A stretch of 64,000 nucleotides of DNA from Proteles cristata cristata. Lineage: Eukaryota > Chordata > Mammalia > Carnivora > Hyaenidae. The position numbers and the translations under genes are program-made. This document shows, one piece after another, positions 11,566 to 22,230 of the stretch (positions are counted from its first letter, which is position 1; each line of letters opens with the position of its first letter). The DNA lies in the NCBI GenBank assembly GCA_017311185.1, contig JAESUZ010000990.1, forward strand, positions 806,001 to 870,000, in the 5' to 3' direction. Below the pieces are notes generated by a model. It saw only the letters and a program-made list of their open reading frames with translations. It had not been told where the DNA came from and ran no database searches.

Positions 11566-11581
11566 GTAGTAGTCATTTAGA

Positions 11582-11776
11582 TTTTTTTTTAGAATTTATT
11601 TATTTATTTTTGAGAGAGACAGAGAGACAGCACGAGTCAGGGAGGAGAAAAGAGAGAAGGAGAGAGAATCCCAAGCAGGTTCTCTACTGCTCTAACCCAC
11701 AGAACTGTGAGATCATGACCTGAGCTGAAACCAAGAGTTGGATGCTTAACCAACTGAGCCCCTCAGGCACCTCCAG
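11582..11776 (-). mobile_element. CAN-SINE, antisense
   Basis: The T-rich tail is at left (TTTTTTTTTAGAATTTATTTATTTATTTTTG), then GA-rich stretch, then the head ending near 11776 (CAACTGAGCCCCTCAGGCACC). Imperfect target duplications GTAGTAGTCATTTAG (11566-11580) and GTAATGATCATTTAG (about 11778-11792). Confidence 0.93.
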
Positions 11777-11792
11777 TGTAATGATCATTTAG

Positions 11793-12194
11793 TACTTTAA
11801 TCTATTAAATAGTGGCTGGGGTCATTGCAAAAGGCATATCATTTCAAAATCATTTTGAAATAAGTACATCTCTTGAAGTAGAATTTATTAGCTAAAACAT
11901 ACAATTTCTATGTCTAGATTTATCTCAAAACTTTCAGTGCAGATGAAGAAGCATGATATTTCTAGATAGGGAATTACCAATGACCCTAATACAGCCACTT
12001 AGATTTGATAGTTCTTTACTATATTGTGCATTATAGACTGTTTTTAACAACATCCCTGAGCTTTACCCATCAAATGCTCCCATTTGTAATTACAATCTAG
12101 TGTCTCCAGAAACTCAAATATTCCTTAAAGGACAAAATAGCCCCATTTTACATAATCATTTACTCAGAGAAGAATATTTGGATAAGATACTAAG
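11793..12194. other. Unassigned AT-rich stretch
   Basis: Nothing recognisable. Confidence 0.4.
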
Positions 12195-12310
12195 TCTCAA
12201 AATTATCCTAGGGGATAGGAATCATTTATTGAGCATCAACTATAGGCTATCCCCTGTGTTAGGCATTTTATGTATAATAATCATCATGCAAAAACAACTT
12301 TGACACAATG
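12195..12310 (+). mobile_element. Possible MIR/L2-type ancient repeat remnant
   Basis: The phrase ATTTATTGAGCATCAACTATAGG...TGTGTTAGGCATTTTATGTATAATAATC at 12225-12282 resembles the conserved 'attgagcacctactatgtgccaggcactgtgctaggcactttacatacattatc' core of MIR-class repeats. It is short and diverged, so the assignment is tentative. Confidence 0.45.
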
Positions 12311-13404
12311 GTGACTATCGCCTAAGCTATCCCACAGAAACAGAACAGATTTATGGAAAAACTAAAATACTCAAATTATACAGTTAATTAATTCAATGTA
12401 AAACAACTACTGAAGAAACAGGGAAAATGAATGAGACACGCTAACAGATTTCATACGGACCAAGTGGGCAGATCTGAAGACAAGGTTATGCAAAGGTCTT
12501 ACAGACTGCCTTTTTCTCTGTCATACTGTGGACTGTTCTGCTGTGGATGTGGTTAACAGGATTCTAGCTGAAGCCTGAGCTGGGGGCTCTCAGACAGTGT
12601 TGTGTGGGAAAGACACACGATCACAGATGCAGATCATCAGTGAGCTGCTAATGAGTTATGATACATTCCTGCCTTTTCTGAGCAAAGTACAGATGGATGC
12701 ACAATGGAACTATACTGGGTGTCATCAATAAGTGACCAATTTAAGAACATAGCTAGCAACTCAAATCTGTCATGATAGAATCTACTCATTCCATTGCTTT
12801 CCAGCTACAAGTTATTAATTTGTTCGTTGCCTCATAACTTTATTCCATCTTCAGTGGGTCTTACCAATTATTAACTTTTTATTATTTACACTTCTCAGAA
12901 GTTACTGGGATATTTATTATCTTTATTTTTTATGAGTTATGTTTATTATAAGCTACAAGTTTTACTTAACCATCTTGATAAATGCTTAACATTTCTTATA
13001 CATTTCATCTACACCAGTAATTTTCTTTCCTTTAAATAACATTCTAAAAACAAATAAAAAACCTTGTATTATAGTAACTGCAGTAATAAAAAACAATTTT
13101 TAATGGAAAATTAACTCATCTTGTTTAATGTTATACTAATAGTACATTTTGTGGAGAGGAGTCAGGTCCATCTGGATCCAAATTCATTTTTGTTTGTTTG
13201 TTTTGCTTCTGGTATTGTAGCATGTCATATTTTTGAGAAAAGGATTCTTAAAAAATCCTAGTAATGTTTCTCTTGGTTTTCTGATCAAACATATTTCTGT
13301 TCACATACGATAATTAAGAAAGTTCCTGAAAGCAAGAAAACCCACAAGATAAATAGAACATATGCATAAAATTGAATCTACACATTAGTCCTATCATGAT
13401 CTAG
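12311..13404. other. Unassigned stretch
   Basis: About 1.1 kb without a recognised gene or repeat. It is AT-rich with a slightly GC-richer part at 12460-12620. Confidence 0.4.
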
Positions 13405-13504
13405 GGATCTATCTATCTATCTATCGATCGATCGATCGATCGATCAATCTATCTATCTATCATCTATCTATGTATCTATCTATGTATCTATCTATGTATC
13501 TATG

Positions 13505-13560
<56 letters not shown>
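13405..13560. repeat. Compound (TATC)n / (CGAT)5 microsatellite
   Basis: Blocks in order: TATC units, five CGAT units (13425-13444), TATC units, an interrupted stretch alternating TATC and TATG as a 12-bp higher unit (about 13463-13512), and a final uninterrupted TATC run to 13560. It is likely length-variable between individuals. Confidence 0.97.
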
Positions 13561-14079
13561 CCCCAAGACAGCCTCAGCTTTAATGTGTTCTTCAGCTGTC
13601 CTAAACTTTAGACCAAACTTCCTGGCTCTTCACTCTGACCTCTCTTTTCTTAGAGCACTTGCTTTAGAACATTTATAATTATAAATTAACTATTTGCCCC
13701 CTTAAGATGTAAATCTTTTTAAAAGACTTTTGCTAATTTTACCAGTCTGAGATGTCTTTTCAAGGGCTTTGAGAATGAACTATTTAAAGTGTAATCATTA
13801 AGGAGGATAGAGACTTTTTTTTTCTAAGTTTCTAGTACAGAGTAGCAGTCTCATTTCATAGGTGCTGTACTCCAAACTATAAAACTCTTCCTGTCATGAA
13901 GATAAGAGAAAGCGTGTTTTTCTTTGGGTAGGATCCATTAGCACACATGGATGACTTGAGATTTCTCCAGTTCACCCCATAATAGCTTTTCTATTTTCTT
14001 TTTCATTTTTTGGCAGTCCTTCATTTTTAGAACAATAAAAAATAATTTGTTTCCAAGTATAGTAAGCATCGGGAGTCTA
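13561..14079. other. Unassigned stretch
   Basis: No gene or recognised repeat. Confidence 0.4.
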
Positions 14080-14248
14080 CTATATATATATGTATATATA
14101 CTATATATACATAGTATATGGTATAGTATATATGTGGTATAGTATATATGTATATATACTATATATATATAGTATAGTTTGTTAGATATATATATATATA
14201 CATATATATATGTATATATATGTGTGTGTGTGTATATATATATAGTAT
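14080..14248. repeat. AT-rich palindromic (TA)n tract with an internal direct repeat
   Basis: TATATA-dominated DNA with many self-complementary pieces and a small GT run (14221-14232). The unit TATATAGTATAGTTTGTTAG occurs twice, ending at about 14184 and 14258. The second occurrence runs into the adjoining L1 end. Prone to cruciform formation and length change. Confidence 0.85.
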
Positions 14249-15050
14249 AGTTTGTTAGCTAACAAACAGTGTATATGGTGTGTTCTTGGCTTCAGCAGTA
14301 GATTCTTGTGACTCATCAGTTATATAAAACACCCAGTGCTCATCTTGACACATGTCCTCCTCAATGCTCAGCACCCATTTTCTGCCGCCTTTCATCCTCA
14401 GTTTGTTCTCTATATTTAAAAGTCTATTATGGCTTGTCTCCTTCTCTGTTTGTAACTATATATATATTTTTTTTCTTTTCCTTCCCCCATGGTCTTCTGT
14501 GAAGTTTCTCAACTTCCACATATGAGTGAAAACATATGATATTTGTCTTTGTCTGACTGACTTACTTCACTTAGGGTAATACCCTCCAGTTCCAGCCATG
14601 TTGTTGCAAATGGAAATATTTCATTCTTTTTTATTGTTGAGTACTATTCTATTGTGTATACATGCCACCTTTTCTTTATCCATCAGTTGATGGATGTTTG
14701 GGCTCTTTCCATAATTGGGCTATTGTTGATAGACTGCTATAAACAGCAGAGTACATGTGACCCTATGAATCAATACCCCTGTGTCCTTTGATAAATTCCC
14801 AGCAGTGCTATTGCTGGCTCATAGGGCAATTCAGTCTTTAATTTTTTTGAGGAACTTTCACACTGTGTTCCAGAATAGCTGCACCAGTTTGGATTCCCAC
14901 CAAAAATGCAAGAGGGTTTCCTTTTCTCTGCATCCTCACCAACATCTGTTGTTTCTTTAGTTGTTAATTTTAGCCACTCTGACCTACGTGAAGTGGTATA
15001 TCAGTGTAATTTTGATTTGTTTTTCCCTGATGATAAGTGATGTGTCTGTT
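14249..15050 (-). mobile_element. LINE-1 3' end, antisense, older subfamily
   Basis: Reverse strand reads as L1 ORF2 3' part and 3' UTR. Recognisable phrases are ACACCCAGTGCTCATC at 14331-14346, the 'ATCCATCAGTTGATGGATGTTTGGGCTCTTTCC' type segment at 14679-14711, and GATTCCCACC at 14891. It diverges clearly from the copies at 7463 and 55785 and has a different 3' UTR, so it is an older, non-coding relic. It is bounded by AT repeats on the left and a GATA microsatellite on the right. Confidence 0.92.
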
Positions 15051-15087
15051 TTTGTGCAATAGCCTTGATGAAAGTCTTCCTTGTCTT

Positions 15088-15135
15088 ATTAGATAGATAA
15101 AAGATAGATAATAGTAGAGAGAGAGATAGATAGAT

Positions 15136-15188
<53 letters not shown>

Positions 15189-15206
15189 GTAGATGATAGA
15201 TAGATG
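15088..15206. repeat. (GATA)n microsatellite
   Basis: GATA units with interruptions (AAAGATAGATAATAG and GAGAGAGA near 15104-15125), then a clean run of about 15 units to 15187. The antisense open frame here encodes a serine/isoleucine/tyrosine/leucine repeat that is an artefact. Confidence 0.97.
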
Positions 15207-16257
15207 GAATGCAACACTATTCCAGGAACACATCTCCAAGTTCAGGAATATCAAGAAATTGGATTAGCAACACTCATTCTCTCCAGCTGCTATTGAACTA
15301 GGAAGTTGAAGGAGTGACCCCAAATTTGAGGCTTTGCCTCTCTTTCAGCAGTAGCATGTCTTAACCCAAAATCTAGTGGATGGTTCAAGAAGCATCCCAA
15401 AGATGAGCTGAGCTACTAGCAGAGACTCTCATCACTGCCTAGCTAGTCTAGTCCTAAGGTACAGACTTAAGTTACCCAGGATGGAAGATTCCTTGAGTGA
15501 TGAGGCTCTAAGTACTGCTGAGCCCAGCATTCTGGAGTTCCTAGGGTCCAACCCAACACCACCAGCCATCCTGACAAGAGATGCCCTGAGAGGTGCATAC
15601 CAGGCCTTTCTCCAGAAGATTCTACACAATGAAGTTCAGAAACAGTTGGCACATATGACTGTCATGTAGAACAGAAGCAATGGTTATAGCTGCTTGAGTA
15701 TCTGCTGGAGCTGGACCACTGCTGTGTGGTGCCTTCATCTCAGAGCAGAAGCCAGCACTTACTGTGAGCAGCTCCTGTATCTGCTGAGTAAAACAAAGGT
15801 GGGGAATCACATGAAGCTTGGCCCTGATTTTCAGCTCCCAAACTGCCAATTGCCTCAGCCTCCATCACATTTTCACCTTTAGCTACACCAAGTTGGGTAA
15901 GACTGCCTGCCTCATGGGCATCACTGTGTTGCTGGCTGTTTGTCCACCCATGGCTGCCACAAACCAACTTCTTAGGTGGATCTTTGCCAGCCTGAGGGAA
16001 ATTCTATGCCTATGTTTTGGTCCCCTCTGTCAATGTAATGCACTTCGCTCTTCCCTTCTTCACAGTTCCTGTGAGGGTCAAAGTTTGAATGTGGGCTCCT
16101 GGTTGCAGGTCCCAGAGGGTCTTCCTTCAATCATAGTGAAGAGTATGCCCCATGGAGTTCATGTACGGATGTTGATATTAAACTGGTTCCTGTTAGTGTT
16201 TAACATCATGAAAGATGGCAGGGCAAAATGTGAGACTCAATGTTGGTTTGAGATTTT
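15207..16257 (+). pseudogene. Possible processed pseudogene, identity unknown
   Basis: This 1-kb block has a higher GC content than its surroundings and no transposon signature. It holds several partly overlapping open frames. The 62-codon frame at 15481-15669 reads like real protein (acidic start MEDSLSDEAL, then SILEFLGSNPTPPAI and RDALRGAYQAFLQKIL). A 148-codon frame at 15818-16264 does not look protein-like apart from being open. A decayed retrocopy, with the reading frame lost by indels and the tail region disrupted by the SINE at 16273, would explain this. I could not identify a parent gene, and no A tail is visible, so 'pseudogene' is an inference. Confidence 0.3.
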
Positions 16258-16272
16258 CACTTAATACATTTA

Positions 16273-16490
16273 TTTTTTATGTTTATTTATTTATTTTGAG
16301 ACAGGAGAGAAAGAGAGAGAGAAAGAGAGAAAATGGAAGTGGGAGAGGGGCAGAAAGAAAGAAAATCCCAAGCAGCTCTGCTCTCTCAGTACAGAGCCTG
16401 ATGCAGGGGTCAAGCTCATGAATTATGAGATCATGGCCCGAGTCAAAATGAAGTCAGACACTTAACCAACTGAGCCATCTAGGCCTCCCA
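16273..16490 (-). mobile_element. CAN-SINE, antisense, 15-bp target duplication
   Basis: CACTTAATACATTTA (16258-16272) and CACTTAACACATTTA (16491-16505) flank it with one mismatch. The tail TTTTTTATGTTTATTTATTTATTTTG is at left and the head ends at 16490. It splits the GC-richer block at 15.2-16.3 kb from its right-hand sequence. Confidence 0.95.
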
Positions 16491-16505
16491 CACTTAACAC
16501 ATTTA

Positions 16506-17370
16506 ATTGAAGCTTGTTACAATCATCTTAATTCATATTATGTACATTAATTATTACCTGAACTCACTCCAAAAGTCAAAAAGCCGAGGACGAAAGTAAG
16601 TGGTTTTTAAAAGAATGTGTTTTTTTTTTCCACGCAAGTATTTGAAATATATCTGCTACTACAATATAATGTCAATTCATCAGTCTGTATTTTCTATCAA
16701 CATAAAGGGACAGGTCAACAATTAATTTCTGATATGAAAAATACCATTAAATTTGTCCAAAATATGTTCTATTGTGACTATTTTCTGCAAAATAGCAAAA
16801 AAATATGATATTTCACATGGATTAAAAAATGTTATACTGTGACCCCTCCTATTTAGAATCCTGTATCAGTATTCTGTTCAAAGCCTGACTGATTGCTTAG
16901 TATTGGGTTATATGCTAGATCCTGGGAAGGCTGCTAATACTTACCCAAATTTCAGAAAATGAAATATACAATTGGGACATTAATATAATGTCCATTGTAT
17001 TAAGTATATCTGTATTAGTATAGGCATATCTGAATACTGATTTCAGCACTGAGATGAAGTGCTCAGTAATTTATAGCTTGTATACCTAATTTTACCCACT
17101 AGGGATTTTAATGTTGCAACATATTTCTATCTTTGAAATATACAGATGAAAAGTATTGGCAGGAAGTTGAGAATATCCTTAGTATCTTCCACAGTAGCGG
17201 AAACACAAGACTTTTGCCAGAGAAGATTTAGGAGAAGGCTGCCAACAGAAAGATCACTCTTACATTCCCTCAAAATACTGAAATCTTGCCTATGATAAAG
17301 CAGTTAATCATCCAACTCTATATTAACTGCATTCGCCATTGCACTGGGCGCTGTGAGCAAATCTGAAAAG

Positions 17371-17401
<31 letters not shown>

Positions 17402-19168
17402 CAAAAACAATAAAACCCACAAAAACATAATGAAGCCTTCCACTGAGATACTTAAAACTGAATTCAGGAAACAAGGTACATGTTCAATAATTAATCTCTT
17501 GTGCATGATCCTGAGTCATTCAACATGAGTTCCAAGGAAATAAGCATCAGCATGTATCCAAGTCATTTCCTGTGATGGTAGCCTTATTGCTGTGCAGAGC
17601 ATGGACTGCAGTGAAGAAAAGAGGAGTTGAAGAGATACTACCCATAAAGGAGACTGTTGAAAACTCTGGGGAAGAGATAATGAAGGCCTGAAATAGGGCA
17701 CTGGCCTCAAGAAGGGAGAGGAAAAGCTGGATTCGAGAGACGTTTAAGAGGGAAAATTAATAAGTGAATGATTGGATGTGTGATATGTGGGAGACATTAG
17801 GAGTCAAGGTTAGCTCTGAAGTTTCTCTCTTGGGAAACCTGGAGTCTGTGATGCTTCCTGAGATAGAAATACGGTTGACTGTTGTCAAGATTTCTATGAT
17901 GTGTAGGTTTCCAAGCAGTTCCTCTGTGCTTATAGGAAGAATTCATCCTGATATCTCAATTACTGTAAGTGAGGAGGAATGTGTCAGTTACAGTAAAAAC
18001 GATGGCATCAGTTTCCAGGTCCCCTGCTTGAAGGAGGCAGTGTATTTTCACATTGGCAGAGCTTGAGGTAAGCACAGAGGAGGAAGCTTTCACATCATTT
18101 GACATGAAGATTTCATTTTTCATTTTCCTCCTTTCCTTGCCATGGATGAATCCGGAGTTTTAATCCCTTAAATAGATTTCCTACACTGATGCCATAGTAC
18201 TTATTTTATAACTATGGGTGCAGATTAAGCTAAGGCTATCATGCTACAATGATATGAGACTACACTGTATATCAATTCCTATTGGAAGGCATTTGTTCAT
18301 TTCAAGGATTATTTGCAGAATAAACAAACAATTAATTCAGATTAATTTAAGATTACAAAGGAATAAACCAAATGCTTATAGTGTTGGGGTAAGAGTTGGG
18401 ATATTTTGGCACAAATATCACTTCTTTTACAAACCCCTTCGTGTCCTTTGGGGTCTCAGTCATCACCAAAATCCACTATGGCTTTAATTTCTTCTCTGAG
18501 CATTCTCTTTCTGGTACTGAATGGAATCTGGTTTCCCTTGGAACTTTGTGTCACGTATGGTCTCCCATGACAGTTGGCCTGAATTAGAATAGGTAGATGC
18601 TTTTATTCACCCTTTTCACTTTTTAACTTATGCTTCCATTTTCCTTATTATTATCTAATCCTTATTAATCTTTGAATTTATAATCTCATGTCAAAAACTA
18701 AACTATCCAATTCACCTTTTCTTGTCTGTCATCTTCCAACTATAGGGTAGTGTATCCTACCTGAAGATTATACATTTGTCCAAACTGTGTAGATTAGAAA
18801 GAAGAAACAAAACTCCCATTATTTGTTCATGGTATGGTTACTATGTAGAAAATATTATCAACAAAGTTAGACAGCATCATTTAAACTGAAGACACCAAAT
18901 ACAATTGCGAGTATAAACACATGATGCCTGAAAATGAAGTTCATAAAATGTTTTAAGACACTTGTACATAAATTTTAAAATTTTGAAAGACTTTTAAAAC
19001 TGCCTATACAAAGATAAATATATAATATTCAAAGATAGAAATATTTAATATGAAATGCATTAATTTCTCCCAAATATAACCATAGCTTGAGTGAAATTTC
19101 ATTTAAAATTTCCATTTTTTTCTAAGTTTATAAGTTGGTGCTAAAATGTACTTAAAAAATGATAAGTT
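16506..19168. other. Repeat-poor unassigned stretch, 2.7 kb
   Basis: No SINE or L1 is visible. A (CAAAA)n run lies at about 17369-17412. The 100-codon frame at 17764-18066 is the most protein-like open frame here but has no recognisable domain and no splice or promoter context I can defend. The sequence is AT-rich towards 18600-19150. Confidence 0.4.
17369..17412. repeat. (CAAAA)n simple repeat
   Basis: Tandem CAAAA units, degenerating to CAAAAA at the right end. Confidence 0.93.
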
Positions 19169-19372
19169 GGGGTTCCTGGGTGGCTCAGTTGGTTAAACAT
19201 CCAACTCTAGATTTCACCTCAGATCATGATCTCAAGCCTCATGAGTTCAAGCCCCACATCAGGCTTTGTGCTGTCAGTGTGGAGCCTGTTTGGGATTCTC
19301 TCTCTCTCCCTCTGTCTCTTTCTGCCTCTCCACAGCTCACTCTCTGTTTCTCAAAGTAAATTAAAGAAAAGT
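19169..19372 (+). mobile_element. CAN-SINE (first of a four-copy same-strand cluster)
   Basis: Head GGGGTTCCTGGGTGGCTCAGTTGG, B-box-like GAGTTCAAGCCCC (19242), CT-rich region and a degraded tail TTTCTCAAAGTAAATTAAAG. Target duplications were not resolved. Confidence 0.94.
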
Positions 19373-19442
19373 GAAAAGTCAGGAATAGCCAACACTCTAT
19401 TGAGAGAAGAATAAGAGACTTTCCATTAAAAATAAAAACACC

Positions 19443-19657
19443 TGGGGTACCTGGATGGCTCAGTGGATTAAGCATCCAACTTCAGCTCAGGTCATGATCT
19501 CACCACTTGTGAGTTTGAGCTCTGCATTGTGCTCTGTGCTGACATCTCAGAGCCTGGAGCCTGCTTCAGATTCTGTGTCTCCCTCTCTCTCTGTCTCTCC
19601 CCTTCTCTCACTCTCTTTTTCTCAAAAATAAACATCAAAAAATTTTTAAATAAAAGA
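19443..19657 (+). mobile_element. CAN-SINE with perfect 16-bp target duplication
   Basis: TAAAAATAAAAACACC is present at 19427-19442 and 19658-19673. Complete head, CT-rich region, and CTCAAAAATAAACATC A-rich tail. Lies 70 bp from the previous SINE in the same orientation. Confidence 0.96.
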
Positions 19658-19887
19658 TAAAAATAAAAACACCAAATTCATAAAAAATTAATAATTAAGA
19701 CACAAGTTACTGATACAGCAGAGTTTATTGCTGTGAAACATTGCTTAAAATTGTTCAGAGAAAATAAATTGAAAACAACACTTCATTTATGGCAGCCAAC
19801 ATTATGTCACAGAGAGTATTGTATACATGTGGTATAGTGTAGATAATTACTGATGATTTATTATATATATACAAACAAAAATTAGGG

Positions 19888-20090
19888 GACACCTAGGTGG
19901 TTCAGTTGGTTGGGCATCTGACTTCCACTTAGGTCATGATTTAATGGTTTGTGAGTTTGAGCCCCATATTGGTCTCATTGCTGTCAGCTTGTCAGCATGG
20001 AGCCTGGTTCAAATCCTCTCTCCTCCTTTCTTTCTGCCTTACCTCTGCTTGTGAAGTTTCTCTCTCCAAAAAAGTAAATAAAATATTAAA
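19888..20090 (+). mobile_element. CAN-SINE, diverged
   Basis: Head GGGGACACCTAGGTGGTTCAGTTGG, B-box GAGTTTGAGCCCC, shortened CT tract, tail AAAAAAGTAAATAAAATATT. The duplication around AAAATTAG is too AT-rich to place with confidence. Confidence 0.93.
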
Positions 20091-20287
20091 AATTAAATTA
20101 GATTCCTACTTTATATAATATGCAAAATATAGATAGATCGATAGATAGGTACATAAAGGGAAATAAATTATGATGTTATAAGAAATGATAAGTTAACATA
20201 TTATTACCTTTGAATAAATACAAATTTCTATTAAAATAATTAACCTAAAAGAAACAATATATTAGATTTCATTAAAACTAAGAACTT

Positions 20288-20501
20288 TTGAGGTGCTTGG
20301 GTGCCTCAGTTGGTTAAGCATCCGACTTTAGCTCAGGTCATGATTTTGTGGTTCATGAGTTCCAGCCCCACATTGGGTTGTGTGCTGACAGCTCAGAGCC
20401 TGGAGCCTGTTTTAAAATCTATGTCTCCTTCTCTCTCTCTGTCCCTCCCCTGCTCATGCTGTTTCTCTCAAAATTAAATAAACATTAAAAATATTAAAAG
20501 G
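20288..20501 (+). mobile_element. CAN-SINE with 14-bp target duplication
   Basis: AAAACTAAGAACTT (20274-20287) and AAAATTAAGAACTT (20502-20515), one mismatch. Complete head and tail (AAATTAAATAAACATT). Confidence 0.95.
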
Positions 20502-20515
20502 AAAATTAAGAACTT

Positions 20516-20922
20516 CTGTTCATCAAAAGATAACCAGAGATATTTGCAAATCATATAATAAAAAGAATACTGATCTCCATAGTATGAAAAAGAATCACTA
20601 GAAAAGCTAATATAAATAACCCAATATAAAAAAAAGCAAAAGATAGAGCAGGAATTTCATACAAGTGGGCTGGTCAAAAAGCAGATTTAAGTATTGTCAA
20701 TTCATTAGTCATCATGAAAATGCAAATTTAAAATATAATGAAATGCCATTTTAAAAATTTCTAGATTGAAAAATATGGCTTATCAATTTCTGACAGGTAG
20801 ATGGAACAATGGAAATTCTACATACTGCTGGATTACAAGGTAATTGGTACATCAATTGTGAAAAACAAATTCAGTACTATCTAGTAAAATTGAATATGTG
20901 TTTTATCTAACAGGTAGTGGTT
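20516..20922. other. Unassigned AT-rich stretch
   Basis: The wording of the sequence (GATTGAAAAATATGGCTTATCAATTTCTGACAGG and GGAAATTCTACATACTGCTGG) weakly resembles a very old L1 ORF2 or 3' end, but it is too diverged to call. Confidence 0.3.
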
Positions 20923-20930
20923 TCACTTTT

Positions 20931-21139
20931 TTTTTTAACTTTATTTATTTATTTTTGAGAGAGCTAGAGACAGCATGAGAGGGGGAGGGGCAGAGAAAGA
21001 GGGAGAGAGAGAATCCCAATCAGGCTCCACACTGTCAGCACAGAGCCCGATGTGGCACTTGAACGCAGGAAACTGTGAGATCATGACTTGAGCTGACATC
21101 CAGTCCAATGTTCAACCCACGGAGCCCCCTAGATGCCCC
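20931..21139 (-). mobile_element. CAN-SINE, antisense
   Basis: T-rich tail and TTTATTTATTTATTTTTG at left, head (GGGGCATCTAGGGGGCTC in reverse) at right. Short target duplication TCACTTTT at 20923-20930 and 21140-21147. Confidence 0.93.
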
Positions 21140-21299
21140 TCACTTTTGAATATATACTCTTAAGGAACCTCTTGCATACATGCTCCAGGGGAATGTGTAA
21201 GAATAAAAGTGTAGTGTATTGTTTGAATAATAAGTCTATAATAAACCAAAGAGGAGAATGGATAAAACAGTAAAAACGAGTAAGTAGGAACTAGTATGT

Positions 21300-22230
21300 G
21301 TTTTTCCCACACTGCCAAGCAGTTCTCAGACATCAGTTGAGCATTCTACAATTCAACTGAACTCTGACACTATCTACCTGGGGATAGCATCAAAACCCAC
21401 ACATGAAGGTCTGTTAAGACTGGCCCCGGTCCAGATGCTAATGACAAACCCAGGTTGTTACTTGTGCTTCTGACCAACTGGATATAAATAGGAGGTTCTA
21501 GGGGCTTAGTCGGTTAAGCTCTGACTTTCGCTTAGGTCATGATCTCGCGGTTCGTGGGTTCGAGCCCCGCGTCGGGCTCTGTGCTGACTGCCAGCTCGGA
21601 GCCTGGAGCCTGTTTTGGAGTCTGTGTCTCCCTCTCTCTCTGACCCTCCCCTGCTCACGCTGTCTCTCTCTCTCCTAGAAATAAATAAAAATATTAAAAA
21701 AATAAATAAATAGGAGGTTCTCACTTCCAGGATCAATTATTTTTCTAGAGTGGCTCACAGAACTCAGGAAATCAGTTTACTTACGAGACAACTGGCTTAT
21801 TACAAAAGATATTAAAGGTTACAAATGAACTGGCAAATGAAGATAAAGATGCAAACACAGGAGATTTTGTCCTTGAGAGGTTTGGGGCCATCATGTGGAT
21901 GTATTTTGGTTTATCAATCTGGAAGTTCTCTGAATCTTCTCTGTTTAGGTTTTTAATGGAGTCTCCATTACATGTTTGTAATTACTTAAATAATTGACCT
22001 TTGGTGATTGATTCAAGTTCCAGACCCTCTTCCCTGCCCAGAGGTTACGGACTGAAAGTTCTAACCCTCTTCTTAAGATGAGCTCACCTGGCAAATACCC
22101 CCCTCATCTTTAGGGATTTCCAGAAGTCACCTGATTACATAATAAAAGACACCTTTATGGCTCTCATCACTTAGAGAATTGCTAATGATTTTAGGAGCTC
22201 TGTGTTGAGAACAGAACAAAGGCCAGATGA
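21300..22230 (+). mobile_element. Ancient LTR-like mammalian repeat, interrupted by a SINE
   Basis: Phrases such as CTGACACTATCTACCTGGG (21364), TTCTGACCAACTGGATATAAAT (21467), the 'GGCTCACAGAACTCAGGAAA' segment (21752-21771) and 'CTTTGGTGATTGATTCAAGTTCCAGACCC' (21999-22027) belong to a widespread old mammalian repeat, probably an LTR. I recognise the sequence but cannot name the family. The left part recurs at 31755-31915. A young SINE inserted at 21500-21705. Edges are approximate. Confidence 0.6.
21500..21705 (+). mobile_element. Young CAN-SINE with shortened head, perfect 16-bp target duplication
   Basis: ATAAATAGGAGGTTCT occurs at 21484-21499 and 21706-21721. The body is nearly identical to the copies at 25425 and 59198, with many CpGs (CTCGCGGTTCGTGGGTTCGA, CCCGCGTCGGGC). 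The head reads AGGGGCTTAGTCGG instead of GGGGCGCCTGGGTGGCTTAGTCGG. Eleven bp are missing between two GGC motifs, removing the first base(s) of the A box. Either the deletion occurred after insertion or the copy came from an altered transcript. Confidence 0.97.

Noticed and set aside
15970..16264. Hydrophobic segment in the 148-codon frame resembling a membrane protein
   Set aside because: It overlaps other frames in a probable pseudogene and has no family match that I recognise.
17764..18066. 100-codon forward open frame followed by a GTAAGC splice-donor-like site
   Set aside because: No recognisable domain, no acceptor or promoter context, and a frame of this length is expected by chance in 64 kb.
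19159..19359. tRNA-like A and B boxes in SINE heads (here and at every other SINE)
   Set aside because: These belong to CAN-SINEs. None folds or ends as a functional tRNA gene.
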